The notes below the pieces were generated by a model. It had not been told where the DNA came from and ran no database searches. It saw nothing but the letters and a program-made list of their open reading frames with translations. DNA of 29,032 nt from an uncultured Bacillaceae bacterium (GTDB taxonomy: Bacteria > Bacillota > Bacilli > Bacillales > Caldibacillaceae). The stretch covers positions 1-29,032 of the forward strand of contig CALKAK010000202.1 in the NCBI GenBank assembly GCA_937983015.1, given 5' to 3'. The position numbers were made by a program, and so were the translations under genes. This document shows positions 1 to 7,830 of the stretch, in pieces. Numbering within the stretch: the first letter of the stretch is position 1; each line of letters begins with the position of its first letter.

Positions 1-6
1 TTTGTT

Positions 7-39
7 AAAAAATGGTGTCGGTTTTTAGTCACCAACACC
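7..39 (-). terminator. Probable terminator, leftward
   Basis: On the minus strand a hairpin (GGTGT, one mismatch, GGT; loop of 8; the complementary arm at 31-39) is followed by A and six T residues, complementary to positions 7-12. It fits an intrinsic terminator for leftward transcription from the GGDEF gene. Confidence 0.55.
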
Positions 40-57
40 AAAAATTATAGATCCGTA

Positions 58-97
58 AATCGGCATAAGATCCTCGTAGAGCTTATGCCGATTTTTT
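58..97 (+). terminator. Hairpin with T-tract, rightward or bidirectional
   Basis: A perfect 12-bp stem (58-69 with 82-93, core CGGCATAAG/CTTATGCCG) with a 12-nt loop is followed on the plus strand by four more T residues after the stem (T92-97 in total). The T-tract is better on the plus strand, so it would stop a rightward transcript entering from the left. On the minus strand it could add to the termination at 7-39. Confidence 0.55.
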
Positions 98-139
98 CGG
101 ATATGAAAAACCTACTGAGTAGTTGTGAATAGTTTATGA

Positions 140-1855
140 TCATAACCTTTCATACTCCGCAACTTTATTTCGGCCGATCTGCTTTGCTCCGAGATACAGC
201 GCCCGGTCTGCTACCCGGATCAGTTCCATCATTTCCTCCGTATCGTCCGGCACCACCGCCACTCCGATGCTCACGGTGAGATGGATATTAATCTTCCGCC
301 GAACTTCGGCCAGGTCATCGTACAACGTGAAGGTGTATTCCTCGATCGTTTTCCGGATGTATTCCGCAAAATCGATCGCTTGTTTTTTCGTGTAATCGAA
401 AAGCAAAATCGTGAATTCCTCGCCGCCATAACGACCGAGTATCCCTTTATTCCCCACGATCTTCCCCAACAGATTCGCCACTTGCTGGAGTACGACATTC
501 CCGCTTTCGTGGCCATACGTGTCGTTGACCGCTTTGAAATGATCGATATCCACCATAAGCAAAGCCAGTGTCTTGATTTGTCCCTCGTGCAGCTTTGTAA
601 AGGCGTCTTCAATTCGATCCGAAATCACTCGGGCATTATATAAATTCGTGAGCGGATCCCGCTCGCTTTGATATTTCGTTTTTTCATAATGGCGTGCATT
701 ATCGAAGGCGATCGCCAAATAGGAGCATAATATATCGATCAACATTAAGTGGAATTTTTCATAAGCCCTTTTTTTCCTCGATGTCAATAGGATGAGTCCG
801 GTGATCTCATTATTTTTTTCCATCGGTATGGCTAGTAGGCTTTCTGCCTCTTCCGGAAATTGCATCTTCGTATTTTCTCGCCATTCTCCCTTTTCCGAAA
901 ACAAAACCGGTTTCCCTTCAGTCCACATCTTCCCGGCGATAACATCATCTTTCTGTATCAAAGGAAGGTCAAAATCTTTATACTCACCGAATTCATATGC
1001 CCTGGTTAACTGGAGGTGTTCATCACACGCTTGTTCGAAAATATAAATGCTATCAACGGGAAACATTTTCACGAGATTTTCACAAAATAAATCCATAATT
1101 TCTTTTTTATTTAAACGGGCGGTAAGTAAATGGCTGAATTCAACGATTTTTTGTAGCCGTAAATTCATCTCCCTCGTAGAATTATAGATTCGCAGGATGA
1201 AGAGCATCATCACGACGGGAACACCGACTAAAAGCAGGGCGATCAAGCCGATACTCGCGTGGAGGAAATATAAAATGATACCGATAGGAAAAACGATGAT
1301 CGTCGTGAGAAACTCCCATTTTGTAGCCGGCGTCAAAAGCGGGCGTTTCGTCTGGAAAAACACGTAGTAAAAGAGTAGTAAAATCCCTTGATTGATTAAA
1401 AAATAGGCCACTACATAAACCGCGGTGATCCCCCAGAAAAACGGGTCATTGATACTATGGATCCCGTGGGTTCCATCGAGAGAGTAAAAGAGGAGACCCG
1501 AAAACAAAGAAACAAAGATGAACATGGTAGAATTGAGCGCAAATCGGGTGAACACCATGCCTTTAGGGTTCCGCAGCGCCATGATCACTAGGATCAAAAG
1601 TTGTGCAAGAAGCATCTCGGCAAATAGCCCGTATTTTAAAAACACCACCAGATTGATCCACTGGGTGACGGACATCGTGATATCGTTGATCACGATCGGT
1701 AATAAAGCGCAGGCAAGCAATAAGAGAACGAAAACGAGAAAATCAAGTGTGTATAAGGACATCTGGGGTGGTGATATCGTATATGCTAGCCAAAAACCAA
1801 GGGGGAAGGTGATCAGCCAGATGGTCCACGCCATCGCTTTCTTTTTTCTATCCAT
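140..1855 (-). CDS. Membrane diguanylate cyclase (GAF-GGDEF)
   Basis: Predicted to make cyclic di-GMP from two GTP at the membrane. The 571-residue protein begins with about seven hydrophobic segments (roughly residues 8-225), followed by a GAF-like sensory region (about 240-385) and a C-terminal GGDEF domain (about 396-568). The active-site loop reads GGEEF at 477-481, a variant seen in active cyclases. The upstream DIDHFKAVND segment carries the metal- and substrate-binding residues. The inhibitory I-site RxxD, expected five residues before GGEEF, is missing (GNKG there), so classic product feedback is unlikely. The gene has its own sigma-A-like promoter right after folC. In B. subtilis comC follows folC, so this gene marks a change in neighbourhood. 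Family assignment is firm; the signal sensed is unknown. Confidence 0.92.
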   Translation of the reverse strand: MDRKKKAMAWTIWLITFPLGFWLAYTISPPQMSLYTLDFLVFVLLLLACALLPIVINDITMSVTQWINLVVFLKYGLFAEMLLAQLLILVIMALRNPKGMVFTRFALNSTMFIFVSLFSGLLFYSLDGTHGIHSINDPFFWGITAVYVVAYFLINQGILLLFYYVFFQTKRPLLTPATKWEFLTTIIVFPIGIILYFLHASIGLIALLLVGVPVVMMLFILRIYNSTREMNLRLQKIVEFSHLLTARLNKKEIMDLFCENLVKMFPVDSIYIFEQACDEHLQLTRAYEFGEYKDFDLPLIQKDDVIAGKMWTEGKPVLFSEKGEWRENTKMQFPEEAESLLAIPMEKNNEITGLILLTSRKKRAYEKFHLMLIDILCSYLAIAFDNARHYEKTKYQSERDPLTNLYNARVISDRIEDAFTKLHEGQIKTLALLMVDIDHFKAVNDTYGHESGNVVLQQVANLLGKIVGNKGILGRYGGEEFTILLFDYTKKQAIDFAEYIRKTIEEYTFTLYDDLAEVRRKINIHLTVSIGVAVVPDDTEEMMELIRVADRALYLGAKQIGRNKVAEYERL

Positions 1856-1935
1856 CCTGAATATTCTCCCGCCCTATTATTATTGATCGATACATCGAGG
1901 AAAATTAGGATTTATCGCCTAAAAATGTTAAAAAT

Positions 1936-1964
1936 ATTTTACCAGAAAATAGGTCTTTTGTCAT
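1936..1964 (-). promoter_or_regulatory. Sigma-A promoter of the GGDEF gene
   Basis: The minus strand reads ATGACA, 17 nt, TAAAAT, immediately after the folC stop codon. It lies about 80 nt upstream of the GGDEF start. Confidence 0.6.
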
Positions 1965-1969
1965 ATAAT

Positions 1970-3271
1970 TTATAAAATTCCACGTATAAACGGCTTTACT
2001 AACGAAATAAAATAGAGTGAACCGGTGATTACCATCATTTCCCCTCGACGCATCCCCGATAGTTTCCGCCGTAAATAACCTTGCCAATCTAAAGCGATTT
2101 CTTTATTTACCTTCCGCGACAGTTTATATAGATTCTCCGCTTTTTCCACACGGAAGAAGTTGAATTCGGTAAAAACAAGATCATCGGGTAATGAATCTAA
2201 GATGGGCATGATCTGGTCTACTGGTTTGTCTTTGAGACAGGAAAAAAGAATCGTTCCCCTACGTTGCGGATAATGTCTTTCTAAAGTATCGACAAGGGTT
2301 TCCATTCCCTCTTTATTATGAGCGCCATCGATGATAACGAGTGGGTTTCCGGATACGATTTCAAACCGTCCGGGCCATTTCGCTTTTTCCACCCCTTTTC
2401 GAATCGCCTCTTCCCTGATATGCCACGCGAATTTTTCCTTCAATAAAAGGGCGGCCATGATGGCCAGGCTTGCGTTTTCCATTTGATGCTTTCCGAGCAT
2501 TCCCAATCGCAACTTCGCAAAGGTTGCCAGTGATGATGTGAAGGAAAATCTTTCACCATTCGCCAATTCACCAAGATCCGTAAAGGAAAAATCGTTATTG
2601 AGCATATAGATCGGTGCTTGGTTTTTCATACTTTCCGAAACCAATACTTCTTTCGCCTCTTCATCTTTCACCGCCGTGATAAGAGGGGTATTCGTTTTAA
2701 TAATTCCCGCTTTTTCATAAGCGATCTCTGCCAGAGTAGACCCGAGGATATGTAGATGGTCATGGCCAATATTCGTGATGATCGTTAATAACGGTTCGAT
2801 CACATTGGTAGAATCAAATCGCCCACCAAGTCCCACTTCTACAAGGACGATATCCACCGGTCGAATTTGACCGAAATAATAAAATCCGAGGATCGTGATC
2901 ACTTCAAATGGAGTAGGATATCCGAGCGGGTGGTCAGCGAGTTCATCAATGATCGGTTTGATATCGTTGGCGCAAGCGACAAGATCTTCGGAAGGAATTG
3001 GTTCACCGTTCACACAAATCCGGTCTTCAAACCTTTCAAAATAGGGAGATGTGAACGTACCGACCGTATAGCCGGCCTCTTGCAAAATTTGCCTTAAAAA
3101 ACTCGTCGTTGACCCCTTGCCATTCGTACCCCCGATATGTATAGAAGGAAATTTTTTTTGCGGTGCACCTAGCCGCTCCATCACATATTCCATTCTTTCC
3201 AATCCGAGTTTCATTCGATTTTTTCCGCGTTCGTAAATCCATTCGATGACTTCATCCCGTGTCTGAAACAT
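1970..3271 (-). CDS. folC: Folylpolyglutamate / dihydrofolate synthase
   Basis: Adds glutamate to folates (and probably to dihydropteroate), using ATP, in the cytoplasm. The Mur-ligase P-loop GGTNGKGST sits at about residues 47-55, and the later segments NIGHDHLHILG and IIDGAHNKEG are typical of FolC. The start is set at the ATG with GGAGG seven nt upstream; this gives 433 residues, close to the roughly 430 of B. subtilis FolC. An in-frame start 10 codons earlier has no good ribosome binding site. It lies downstream of valS, as in B. subtilis, but a strong terminator separates the two, so it depends on read-through or on an unseen promoter. Confidence 0.95.
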   Translation of the reverse strand: MFQTRDEVIEWIYERGKNRMKLGLERMEYVMERLGAPQKKFPSIHIGGTNGKGSTTSFLRQILQEAGYTVGTFTSPYFERFEDRICVNGEPIPSEDLVACANDIKPIIDELADHPLGYPTPFEVITILGFYYFGQIRPVDIVLVEVGLGGRFDSTNVIEPLLTIITNIGHDHLHILGSTLAEIAYEKAGIIKTNTPLITAVKDEEAKEVLVSESMKNQAPIYMLNNDFSFTDLGELANGERFSFTSSLATFAKLRLGMLGKHQMENASLAIMAALLLKEKFAWHIREEAIRKGVEKAKWPGRFEIVSGNPLVIIDGAHNKEGMETLVDTLERHYPQRRGTILFSCLKDKPVDQIMPILDSLPDDLVFTEFNFFRVEKAENLYKLSRKVNKEIALDWQGYLRRKLSGMRRGEMMVITGSLYFISLVKPFIRGIL

Positions 3272-3299
3272 TCCTGCTCCTCCAGTCTCTTTATAATCC

Positions 3300-3343
3300 A
3301 AAAAATATAGAAACGGAAGACGGAAAGAATCATTCCGTCTTCC
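3300..3343 (-). terminator. Terminator after valS
   Basis: A perfect 11-bp stem (GGAAGACGGAA paired with TTCCGTCTTCC, 7-nt loop) is followed on the minus strand by a T-rich tail ending in six T. It lies between the valS stop and the folC start. Confidence 0.8.
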
Positions 3344-3352
3344 TATAGCTTT

Positions 3353-5998
3353 TTACAGGTTTTTCAATTCTTGGAGTCGTTTTTCAACTGCTGCGCGTTT
3401 TTCGAGATATTCTTTTTCTTTCTCCCGTTCTTTATCGACGATGTGTTCCGGTGCTTTTTCTACAAAATTCGGGTTGCTTAATTTTTTCTGCACCCGTTCG
3501 ACTTCCTGGTTTAGTTTATCTAGTTCTTTTTCTAAACGGGCGATTTCTTCTTCCTTATTAATGAGCCCAGCAAGCGGGAGGTAGATTTCCGCACCGGTTA
3601 CAACAGCGGACATCGCTTTTTCGGGAGGTGTTGCGTCCGTATCTATGGTCAAAGCATCCGGATTGCAGAATCTCTCGATATAATGAACATTTTCCTTAAG
3701 AATTGTCATCGCATCCTCATTCGAAGCTTTGATGATCATCGGTACTTTTTTGCTCAAGGGCGTATTCGTTTCCGCACGGATATTGCGGACAGCATGGATG
3801 ACATCTTTGAGCAAATTCATCGCTTTAACCGCTTCGTAATCTGAGAGTTCTTCGCGGACCTCAGGCCACTTGCTGACCGTAATCGATTCTCCTTCATGCG
3901 GCAAGTGCTGCCAGATTTCTTCCGTGATGAATGGCATGAATGGATGCAAGAGACGCATGGTCATATCGAGAACGTAGGCCAAAATCGACCGCGTTGTCAA
4001 TTTAGCTTCTTCATCATCGCCGTAAAGCGGCAATTTTGCCATCTCGATATACCAGTCACAGAAATCGTCCCAGATAAAGTTATACAAAGCGCGACCCACT
4101 TCGCCGAATTCGTATTTTTCAGCCAGTCGTGTCACTTTATCGATCGTTTCGTTAAGTCGGGTGAGGATCCAGCGATCCGGGATTGATTTTTCTCCGGAAA
4201 GATCAATTTCTTCATATTTCAGACCGTTCATATTCATCAAGGCAAAGCGGGAAGCATTCCAGATCTTATTGGCGAAATTCCAGACGGCCTCCACTTTTTC
4301 ATTGGAATAACGCAAATCCAATCCTGGTGATGACCCCGTGGCCAGGAAGTACCGCAAGGAGTCTGCACCATACTGCTCGATGACATCCATAGGGTCAACA
4401 CCGTTACCGAGAGATTTACTCATTTTCCGCCCTAGATGATCACGGACGAGCCCGTGAATCAAAACATCTTTGAACGGTCGCTTACCGGTAAATTCCTTCG
4501 ACTGGAAGATCATCCGTGATACCCAGAAGGTGATGATATCGTATCCGGTGACAAGAACATCCGTCGGGAAATAGCGTTTTAGATCTTCCGAGTCTTCATC
4601 CGGCCAGCCCATCGTGGAGAATGGCCATAATGCGGAGCTAAACCATGTATCCAATACGTCGGGGTCTTGCTCCCAATTCTCGATATCTTCCGGTGGATTT
4701 TCATCCACGTAAATCTCCCCGGTCTCTTTATGATACCAAGCCGGAATTTGGTGACCCCACCAGAGCTGACGGGAAATGCACCAGTCGTGAATGTTTTCCA
4801 TCCAGTACCGATAATTTTTCTCAAACCGCTCCGGTACGAAATGAACTCTTTCGTCTGGATGATCTTGCATGGCCAATGCCTGCTCGGCTAATGGTTTCAT
4901 CTTTACGAACCACTGGGTAGAAAGATACGGTTCGATAATCGCATCCGTCCGTTCCGAATGGCCGACCGAATGGACGATTTCTTCAATTTTCACAAGAAGT
5001 CCTTGCTCTTTTAGATCGTTGACGACTTGCTTCCGGCAGTCAAAGCGATCTAAACCTTCATATTTTCCTGCGAGTTCATTCATCGTGCCATCTTCATTCA
5101 TGACATTGATCCGGGGCAAGTTGTGACGGTTCCCCACCTCGAAGTCATTCGGGTCATGTGCCGGAGTAATTTTAACAACCCCCGTACCGAATTCCATATC
5201 GACATACTCATCGGCGATAATTGGAATTTCCCGGCCAACGAGAGGGAGTGTCACTGTTTTGCCAATAAGATGTTGATACCGTTCGTCTTCAGGGTGGACG
5301 GCAACCGCTGTATCACCAAGCATCGTCTCAGGACGTGTTGTCGCGACTTCGACATACCCGCTACCATCGGTTAACGGGTACTTGATATGATACAGGGCAC
5401 CTTTAATATCTTTATAGACAACTTCAATATCCGATAAGGCGGTTTTGGCAACAGGGTCCCAGTTGATAATATATTCGCCCCGATAGATCAAACCTTTTTT
5501 ATATAAATCGACGAAGACTTTCCTTACCGCCCTTGATAATCCCTCATCAAGGGTGAACCGCTCGCGGGAATACGCCAGACCGAGACCGAGTTTCGCCCAT
5601 TGTTCGCGAATGGTTTTAGCGTAGGTTTCCTTCCAGCGCCAGGCTTCCTCAAGAAACCCTTCCCGTCCTAGTTCTTCTTTCGATTTCCCTTCATTGCGTA
5701 ACTTCTCCTCAACCTTAGCCTGGGTAGCGATTCCAGCATGGTCCATTCCCGGCAGCCACAAGACATCATATCCCTGCATCCGTTTCATTCTTGTGATAAT
5801 ATCCTGCAATGTCGTATCCCAGGCATGCCCGAGATGAAGCTTCCCTGTTACGTTTGGTGGCGGGATTACAATGGAGAAAGCCTTTTTGTTCGGATCGCCC
5901 GTCGGTTCGAAATAGCCGCCTTTCAACCACCATTCATAACGTCCTTTTTCAACTTGTTGCGGATTATACTTGGTCGGCATCGAGATTTCCTTTGCCAT
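3353..5998 (-). CDS. valS: Valyl-tRNA synthetase
   Basis: Class I aminoacyl-tRNA synthetase that charges tRNA-Val. It shows the HIGH-type motif HLGH near residue 55, the large CP1 editing insertion with TTRPETMLGDTAV, the KMSKS motif (GRKMSKSLGNGVDP) in the middle third, the anticodon-binding domain, and the C-terminal coiled-coil arm (about the last 70 residues, rich in Glu and Lys) typical of ValS. Three ATG codons stand in a row; the third, seven nt after AGGAGG, is chosen and gives 881 residues, matching the roughly 880 of B. subtilis. Expression is governed by the T-box leader upstream, so it should be induced by uncharged tRNA-Val. Confidence 0.98.
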   Translation of the reverse strand: MAKEISMPTKYNPQQVEKGRYEWWLKGGYFEPTGDPNKKAFSIVIPPPNVTGKLHLGHAWDTTLQDIITRMKRMQGYDVLWLPGMDHAGIATQAKVEEKLRNEGKSKEELGREGFLEEAWRWKETYAKTIREQWAKLGLGLAYSRERFTLDEGLSRAVRKVFVDLYKKGLIYRGEYIINWDPVAKTALSDIEVVYKDIKGALYHIKYPLTDGSGYVEVATTRPETMLGDTAVAVHPEDERYQHLIGKTVTLPLVGREIPIIADEYVDMEFGTGVVKITPAHDPNDFEVGNRHNLPRINVMNEDGTMNELAGKYEGLDRFDCRKQVVNDLKEQGLLVKIEEIVHSVGHSERTDAIIEPYLSTQWFVKMKPLAEQALAMQDHPDERVHFVPERFEKNYRYWMENIHDWCISRQLWWGHQIPAWYHKETGEIYVDENPPEDIENWEQDPDVLDTWFSSALWPFSTMGWPDEDSEDLKRYFPTDVLVTGYDIITFWVSRMIFQSKEFTGKRPFKDVLIHGLVRDHLGRKMSKSLGNGVDPMDVIEQYGADSLRYFLATGSSPGLDLRYSNEKVEAVWNFANKIWNASRFALMNMNGLKYEEIDLSGEKSIPDRWILTRLNETIDKVTRLAEKYEFGEVGRALYNFIWDDFCDWYIEMAKLPLYGDDEEAKLTTRSILAYVLDMTMRLLHPFMPFITEEIWQHLPHEGESITVSKWPEVREELSDYEAVKAMNLLKDVIHAVRNIRAETNTPLSKKVPMIIKASNEDAMTILKENVHYIERFCNPDALTIDTDATPPEKAMSAVVTGAEIYLPLAGLINKEEEIARLEKELDKLNQEVERVQKKLSNPNFVEKAPEHIVDKEREKEKEYLEKRAAVEKRLQELKNL

Positions 5999-6061
5999 CA
6001 TCATTCCTCCTAATCCCATCATCGATATTTCCAGTTTTCATGATGTAGTTCCCGCAAAAAC

Positions 6062-6094
6062 AAAAAACTCTATTCGTTAAAGGACGAATAGAGT
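6062..6094 (-). terminator. T-box leader terminator
   Basis: A perfect 10-bp stem (6067-6076 with 6085-6094, core CTCTATTCG/CGAATAGAG) with an 8-nt loop is followed by six T on the minus strand. It would compete with the antiterminator formed by the T-box sequence. Confidence 0.9.
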
Positions 6095-6331
6095 GACTTC
6101 GCGGTACCACCTTTATTCCAAATGGATCAACCATTTGGCCCTCATTCGGTTAACGGTTTTGTTACCGGTTTTTGCTACTGGAAAGGAAGACCTTTCGTTC
6201 ACAAAAACTGCTCCAGGGCGACCTTCCGGAAACCAGTACCGGGAATTTCCACCAGCCATTCCCTCTCTAGAGGCCTGTATTTCCGTACTCCTCCCCTTCG
6301 GCGCATTTAGTACGGTCGTATTCGCTTGTTA
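6062..6331 (-). promoter_or_regulatory. T-box riboswitch leader of valS (valine)
   Basis: The conserved T-box AAGGTGGTACCGCG lies at 6100-6113 on the minus strand and is followed by the terminator at 6062-6094. Upstream, an AGAGAG stretch and the GGAAT / ATTCC distal helix belong to stem I. In the proposed specifier loop, between the AGGG/CCCT and CGGAAA/TTTCCG helices, the 3' side contains GTC (6220-6222) followed by a purine. This reads as a valine codon and agrees with the downstream gene. The specifier placement is my hand fold. Confidence 0.93.
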
Positions 6332-6337
6332 AATAAC

Positions 6338-6366
6338 ATTCTATTGAAAAAGGTCAATTTAGTCAA
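6338..6366 (-). promoter_or_regulatory. Sigma-A promoter of valS
   Basis: The minus strand reads TTGACT, 17 nt, TAGAAT. Initiation near 6331 gives a leader of about 330 nt, as expected for a T-box gene. Confidence 0.8.
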
Positions 6367-6498
6367 ACATTATTTACACGTTTTCAAAAAATTATACATC
6401 CGCCTATACTAATTTAAAGAATCCGGGACACCATTTACAAACAGGTCTCATACATTGCTAATGAGTGTGGATAGGGTAATAAGCCCGGAGGTGCGGTT

Positions 6499-6690
6499 AT
6501 GAAGAAAAAGTACAATCCGTATTTACTTCCCCCATGGTTGCAATATATCCGCGGTGTCGCTGAACAGCTCATCATTCCTTTTACCATTTTTCAAGGAATT
6601 CGTACTTTATTGATCCCTACAGCTTTTGACGTGATTTTATTGGCTGTTTTTGTCTTGATCGCTGCCGGTTTCTACCTTGATTATATTTAA
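6499..6690 (+). CDS. Small membrane protein, 63 aa
   Basis: I do not recognise this protein. It has 63 residues with a basic N-terminus (MKKKYNPY), an aromatic/proline stretch (LLPPWLQYIRG), and two hydrophobic segments at about residues 20-35 and 42-60, the second being a clear membrane helix. GGAGGTG five nt before the ATG is a strong ribosome binding site, and this is the main evidence that the gene is real. It is transcribed away from the valS T-box and converges on ysxE. A possible promoter is TTTTCA, 18 nt, TATACT at 6381-6410. A weak GC-rich hairpin at 6720-6746 could end the transcript. Confidence 0.75.
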   Translation: MKKKYNPYLLPPWLQYIRGVAEQLIIPFTIFQGIRTLLIPTAFDVILLAVFVLIAAGFYLDYI

Positions 6691-6750
6691 AAAGAAAAAT
6701 ATTGACCACATCTAAACGAGCGGGGGGCGCAAGAAGTACTCTCCGCATGT

Positions 6751-7752
6751 TCATTTTTCTTCCCGCTCTTCTGCCATTTTTCTGATCAGGCGTTCACGAT
6801 TTTTGAAAGCCCAATAAAACCGTTCGATTTTTTTTGTATATTTCCACTCATGATTGGTCACCTGTTTTTTTTCATAATCGTTTACGATTGCGATGATCGC
6901 TCCGGGATGGGCGAGATAACTTTGGAGTAGTAGTATCTCTGTTTCCGTTAAGGAAAAAATCTCTTGATAACACTTTAGTAAAAAGAATTCATCTCCCTCC
7001 GGTTCCGGATATGTGTGGAGACTACGTGTTAAATATAGCAATAAATCCATTACCGGTGAGGCGATTCGGCTTTTTTCAAAGTTGATGAAATAACCGACGT
7101 TTCTTTCATCGATCAGATAATGGTTAAGGTGAAGTTGACCGTGTATTAAGCATGTCCGCGACCTTTTGGAATCAAGGATCACATCCCGCCATCGATTGAG
7201 ACAGTCCAAGGCAAATCGATAGGCACTCATGATCTCATGAAAGTAATAAACATATCGCCATTCAAAGGGGGACATATACCATTTCCGTTCGCACCGTTCC
7301 ATAAATCGGAGCAGAAAGGTCTCTTCCTGGTGCCAACTGTTTTGCAGCACATCATAGTGAACTTGCACCGCCTCTTCCGTGACCGGTATCGTTTCCACGG
7401 TTCGTAAATGGAGGCGGGCGAGTTCGGAAAACATCTGCTTCTTCTTTTCCTTTTGGGAAATCGCCATTTCTTTGATCCACGGCATTAAATAATAATATTT
7501 CCCTTCAAACCATTTCACATAATTCCCATACCGGTCAGGAACAAGCGGCAAGTGCTGAACAAATCCCCGGCTATTCAACCATTGAAAAAGACGGAAAAGA
7601 TCGACTTTTAAATGGGTTTTGACCTCTTTCAAGGCGAATTGATAGTCTCCAGTATCGATTTTGTAAATGTTTCCGCTCCTTTTGACCTGTCTTGGTCGAA
7701 TACGAAAATCGCGTAAAATTTTTTCCAGCCCCGGTTCCAAAGTTTTCGCCAC
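6751..7752 (-). CDS. ysxE: YsxE, CotS-family spore coat protein
   Basis: A kinase-fold protein of the CotS/aminoglycoside phosphotransferase-like family, expected in the mother cell and the spore coat. The GTG start (SD-like GGGGTGGTG seven nt upstream) gives 333 residues, close to B. subtilis YsxE. A TTG 11 codons earlier lacks a ribosome binding site. The catalytic-loop region reads LIHGQLHLNHYLID (H204, Q206), where active kinases have HGD. The metal-binding region reads FINFEKS (N224), where Asp is usual. Both acidic catalytic positions therefore seem lost, suggesting a structural pseudokinase. It follows spoVID with a 78-nt gap, the same order as in B. subtilis, and is probably co-expressed under sigma-E. 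Confidence 0.9.
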   Translation of the reverse strand: MAKTLEPGLEKILRDFRIRPRQVKRSGNIYKIDTGDYQFALKEVKTHLKVDLFRLFQWLNSRGFVQHLPLVPDRYGNYVKWFEGKYYYLMPWIKEMAISQKEKKKQMFSELARLHLRTVETIPVTEEAVQVHYDVLQNSWHQEETFLLRFMERCERKWYMSPFEWRYVYYFHEIMSAYRFALDCLNRWRDVILDSKRSRTCLIHGQLHLNHYLIDERNVGYFINFEKSRIASPVMDLLLYLTRSLHTYPEPEGDEFFLLKCYQEIFSLTETEILLLQSYLAHPGAIIAIVNDYEKKQVTNHEWKYTKKIERFYWAFKNRERLIRKMAEEREEK

Positions 7753-7830
7753 GAAAAAACACCACCCCGGTAAAATTCCCTCCAAAAAAACAGGAACGAA
7801 ACGAAATCATTCGTTTCGCCAAAATTTCCA

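Noticed and set aside
6720..6746. GC-rich hairpin between the small membrane gene and ysxE as a terminator
   Set aside because: The stem relies on several G-U pairs on one strand and mismatches on the other, and the T-tract is separated from it.
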